From an uncultured Clostridia bacterium (GTDB taxonomy: Bacteria; Bacillota; Clostridia; Lachnospirales; Lachnospiraceae), in contig CAMOXU010000022.1 in assembly GCA_946629525.1 (NCBI GenBank), forward strand, positions 1 through 33,996: a stretch of DNA of 33,996 nt. Reading direction: 5' to 3'. The notes beneath the pieces are model-generated. The model was not told the origin of the DNA and ran no database searches. It was given only the letters and a program-made list of their open reading frames with translations. Positions 31,636 through 33,996 of this stretch are shown in pieces. Each line of letters begins with the position of its first letter. The stretch's first letter is position 1. A program made the position numbers and the translations under genes.

Positions 31636-31816
31636 GTATAAATCAACCTCCGACCGGAAAAATCATACAATATTTTCTCCTCAGAAACGTACCCATTCAT
31701 GCTCCTCTCTGTTGCGTTTGTATTCTCAGGCGATTGCGAAAGTCTGTCTGAGAATCAGGAAAATCTGTGTCAAAGCTCTGCTCTCATGCACATCCCGCCG
31801 AATGGCTTCCGCGCTT

Positions 31817-32158
31817 TTATTTCCATGTTTTCCAGACATCGGGCTCATACCCGACAGTGGCCTGCCGGCCGTTCCGGACGATCGGCTGCCGGATGACGCT
31901 CTGGTTCTCCATTACCTTTTCCGCGCGTTCATCCGCCGAGATATATGTGACCAGCGCCAGAAGATCCTTATCCCTGCAGTTCCTGTCGATCATCGCGTCT
32001 ACACCGCCGACGGCCTGCATCACGGAATTGAATTCCCCCTTGCTGAGTCCCTTCTCCTTCAAATCAATCGATTGAAAGGGGATGCCGCGCTCCTTGAAGA
32101 AACGCTCCGCCTTGCGCGTATCGGAACTTTTCTTCGTTCCAAAGATCTGTATGTTCAT
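31817..32158 (-). CDS. ArsC/Spx-family protein lacking the active-site cysteine
   Basis: This is a 113-residue thioredoxin-fold protein of the ArsC/Spx/YffB family. The N-terminal strand MNIQIFGTKK is followed by SSDTRKAERFF, where family members carry a Cys in the first of these positions (GTKKC-DT-KA). Here residue 11 is Ser, codon AGT. The RKA motif and the C-terminal phrase SVIRQPIVRNG, with the conserved Arg and cis-Pro, are intact. The only Cys is at 61. The protein is therefore unlikely to be a standard arsenate reductase; a binding or regulatory role is possible. AAAGGAG precedes the ATG at 32158, and a good promoter lies upstream. Confidence 0.87.
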   Translation of the reverse strand: MNIQIFGTKKSSDTRKAERFFKERGIPFQSIDLKEKGLSKGEFNSVMQAVGGVDAMIDRNCRDKDLLALVTYISADERAEKVMENQSVIRQPIVRNGRQATVGYEPDVWKTWK

Positions 32159-32198
32159 TCACTTTTCTCCTTTGCAAAAGGCTGTTCTTCCGAAGTTT

Positions 32199-32227
32199 AT
32201 TCTAGCCGCTCTTTGGGTCGAAGTCAA
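32199..32227 (-). promoter_or_regulatory. Predicted promoter of the ArsC/Spx-like gene
   Basis: On the minus strand TTGACT (32222-32227) and TAGAAT (32199-32204) are separated by 17 bases, close to the housekeeping consensus. The start codon is about 40 bases downstream. Confidence 0.7.
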
Positions 32228-32364
32228 ACCGGCACAGCGCACGGCTTTGACCTCGTCGTTCCTCAATATGGACACCTTGACAGTTTTGATCATGTGCGTT
32301 TTTACATACGGTCAATATGGCTTGAAAAAATATGTTTTTGGCTATCCAAATTCCAAAAGCAGAC

Positions 32365-32370
32365 TATAAT
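32365..32370 (+). promoter_or_regulatory. Possible -10 element for the MATE gene
   Basis: A perfect TATAAT lies 168 bases before the MATE start codon; no good -35 stands 17 bases upstream. A TTGACA at 32277-32282 with TTTACA 18 bases on is an alternative. The 379-base divergent gap also holds an imperfect copy of the intergenic repeat (TTCAGGAACACC, from 32436) and no gene. Confidence 0.3.
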
Positions 32371-32537
32371 ATCATCGACCGAAATATGCTGTATCCTTCA
32401 AAAGCATGTCCGATGAAGACAGGCGTATTTCCGGGTTCAGGAACACCGGTGTCTTTCCGCTCCGCGAAACACCTTTTCATTTGCGAAGCTGCATTCTGCC
32501 GGATGCCTGAAAATGTTCAATTAGGGGAGTTCTTAAA

Positions 32538-33935
32538 ATGAAAAGTATGACGAAAGGAAAGCCCTTAAGGCTTATTCTTGGCTTTGCAATGCCGATCCTG
32601 CTCGGGAATCTTCTGCAGCAGCTGTACAATGTGGCGGATGCCTCCATTGTCGGGAAATTTCTGGGTTCCGAGGCCCTTGCGGCAGTAGGAGCCACAAGCA
32701 GCGTGCAGTTCCTGATCCTGGGCTTCTGCATAGGATCCTGCTCCGGCTTTTGTGTGCCGATCGCACAGAAATTCGGAGCGCGCGACTACGCTTCGATGCG
32801 CCGGCTGGTCTTCAACAGTGCCTTCCTCACCGCAGTGATCGCAGCTGTCTTTACCGCAGCCTGTGCCGTGCTGACTCCGCAGATCCTGCAGGTTCTGAAC
32901 ACGCCGGTCAACATCTGGGACGACACGTATATTTATATACTGATCATCTTTTTGGGCATTCCATTCACACTGCTGTACAACCTTACTGCAGGAATCCTGA
33001 GATCCCTCGGAGACAGCCGTACACCGTTCATCGTTCTGGCCTTCTCCACGATCGCGAATATAGTGCTTGACATCTTCTGTATCGCCGTCCTTCACTGGGG
33101 CTGTGCGGGAGCCGCGATCGCTACGATCGCTTCACAGGCGATCAGCGGTCTGCTCTGCCTGCTCGTTATCGTCGGTAAATATCCGATCCTGCGTCCTGAG
33201 AGCGGAGAGACGCGCATCAGCAGATCTTTGTGCGGCACGCTTCTTGCCATGGGGATTCCGATGGGACTTCAGTTCTCGATCACTGCCATCGGGTCCATGG
33301 TGATGCAGTCGGCCAACAATGCTCTCGGCAGTATGTATGCTACGGCCTTTACCGCAGCGGCGCGTATCAAAATGTTCGCCATGTGTCCGTTCGATGCCAT
33401 AGCCTCGGCAGTGGCTACCTTCTGCAGCCAGAATTACGGAGCAGGAAATGCCGATCGCGTCGTGACCGGATACCGCGTCGGAAGCATCGCCGCCGTCATC
33501 TACGGTGTTCTCAGCGGGATCGTCCTCGTTGTGTTCGGCCGAACAGCCTGCCTGATCTTTCTCTCGGCAGGAGAGACGGAGATACTGGATGCGGCAGCTT
33601 TATATCTTCAGGCGATCGGGTACCTCTTCTGGACACTCGGACTTCTTAACGTCAACCGCATCACCGTACAGGGTCTGGGATACTCCGGAAAAGCGGTTTT
33701 TTCCGGTGTGATGGAAATGGTCGCGCGTACTGCCACGGCACTTTTCATTGTTCCGCGTCTCGGCTTTATCGGGATTGCCATATCCGATCCGGCTGCATGG
33801 ATAGCAGCGGACCTCTACATTATTCCTCTGTGCCTTATTACCCTGCACAAAGTGAGGCTTACACTGGCCTCCGGTGAGCGCAGTGAAGAGGTGGAGAGTA
33901 CGACGCGCAAAGCACGCATGAGGGCGGCAGTATAA
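32538..33935 (+). CDS. MATE family efflux transporter
   Basis: This is a 465-residue, 12-segment exporter of the MATE (DinF/NorM-related) family, which removes drugs or metabolites in exchange for Na+ or H+. The family's opening PILLGNLLQQLYNVADASIVGKFLG (residues 19-43, taken as separate parts: PILLGNLLQQL and NVADASIVG) and the pattern GILRSLGDSRTP near 153 are clear. Length is normal. GGGGAG stands 8 bases before the ATG at 32538. It diverges from the ArsC-like gene. An export role for toxic aglycones would be attractive but has no support beyond proximity. Confidence 0.9.
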   Translation: MKSMTKGKPLRLILGFAMPILLGNLLQQLYNVADASIVGKFLGSEALAAVGATSSVQFLILGFCIGSCSGFCVPIAQKFGARDYASMRRLVFNSAFLTAVIAAVFTAACAVLTPQILQVLNTPVNIWDDTYIYILIIFLGIPFTLLYNLTAGILRSLGDSRTPFIVLAFSTIANIVLDIFCIAVLHWGCAGAAIATIASQAISGLLCLLVIVGKYPILRPESGETRISRSLCGTLLAMGIPMGLQFSITAIGSMVMQSANNALGSMYATAFTAAARIKMFAMCPFDAIASAVATFCSQNYGAGNADRVVTGYRVGSIAAVIYGVLSGIVLVVFGRTACLIFLSAGETEILDAAALYLQAIGYLFWTLGLLNVNRITVQGLGYSGKAVFSGVMEMVARTATALFIVPRLGFIGIAISDPAAWIAADLYIIPLCLITLHKVRLTLASGERSEEVESTTRKARMRAAV

Positions 33936-33961
33936 ATTCAGGAAGACATCTGCCATGAACC

Positions 33962-33986
33962 GCCCCATATTCGTAAAAGAAGGGGC
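33962..33986 (+). terminator. Possible terminator hairpin at the window edge
   Basis: GCCCC and GGGGC arms with a 15-base loop follow the MATE gene. The sequence ends before any T-run could be seen. Confidence 0.25.
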
Positions 33987-33996
33987 TGTCGCAGTA

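Overview
The window looks like a piece of a Gram-positive gut or rumen anaerobe of the Clostridia, most likely Lachnospiraceae. The reasons are the strong AGGAGG-type ribosome binding sites, the lipoprotein-type sugar-binding protein with an LAAC lipobox, GPH and MMS-type sugar transporters, many cytoplasmic glycoside hydrolases without signal peptides, and protein similarity to the C-glycoside-degrading loci known from such bacteria. The base composition is moderately GC-rich. No RNA gene, insertion sequence or CRISPR array was seen.

Almost everything from 174 to 25314 lies on the minus strand and forms one catabolic locus. Read from upstream to downstream (high to low coordinates) it holds: an AraC regulator fused to a GH39-like domain (25314-22915); a GH3 glycosidase and a GH43 glycosidase; a GPH symporter and a GH106-like rhamnosidase; a first TIM-barrel plus DUF6379 pair (13647-12240); a Gfo/Idh/MocA oxidoreductase, an alpha/beta-hydrolase esterase and a second TIM-barrel plus DUF6379 pair (11702-8046); a sugar isomerase/epimerase and two more Gfo/Idh/MocA oxidoreductases (7767-4241); and a sugar ABC transporter (4018-174). 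The TIM-barrel plus DUF6379 pairs match the alpha and beta subunits of C-glycoside deglycosidases (the DgpBC/CarBC type). These cleave the C-C bond of a glycoside after a Gfo/Idh enzyme has oxidised its sugar at C3. The locus therefore looks like a complete uptake, trimming, oxidation, cleavage and sugar-salvage system for plant glycosides such as flavonoid C-glycosides, with two different cleavage complexes.

The most striking result is regulatory. Six promoters in the locus share one architecture with fixed spacing: an inverted pair NYGCAA-N17-TTGCNN, a third TTGCAA-like box, a GAAAAGAAY box and a -10 hexamer. Starts of successive elements are 23, 30 or 40, 32, and 26 or 27 nt apart. These six promoters precede the ABC transporter, the isomerase-oxidoreductase group, the oxidoreductase-esterase-cleavage group, the other cleavage pair, GH3, and the AraC-GH39 gene itself. 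This defines a local regulon that is probably driven by the AraC-GH39 protein, although that assignment is inference.

Right of 25500 there is a GH35-like enzyme with a DUF5597 tail (minus) divergent from a second AraC regulator (plus), then an iron-type alcohol dehydrogenase, a DUF1349 protein, a metallophosphoesterase, an ArsC/Spx-like protein that lacks its usual cysteine, and a MATE exporter (plus). A 22-bp palindromic repeat (arms CAGGAACGC and GCGTTCCTG) recurs in several intergenic gaps. Many gaps hold terminators or strong hairpins, listed below.
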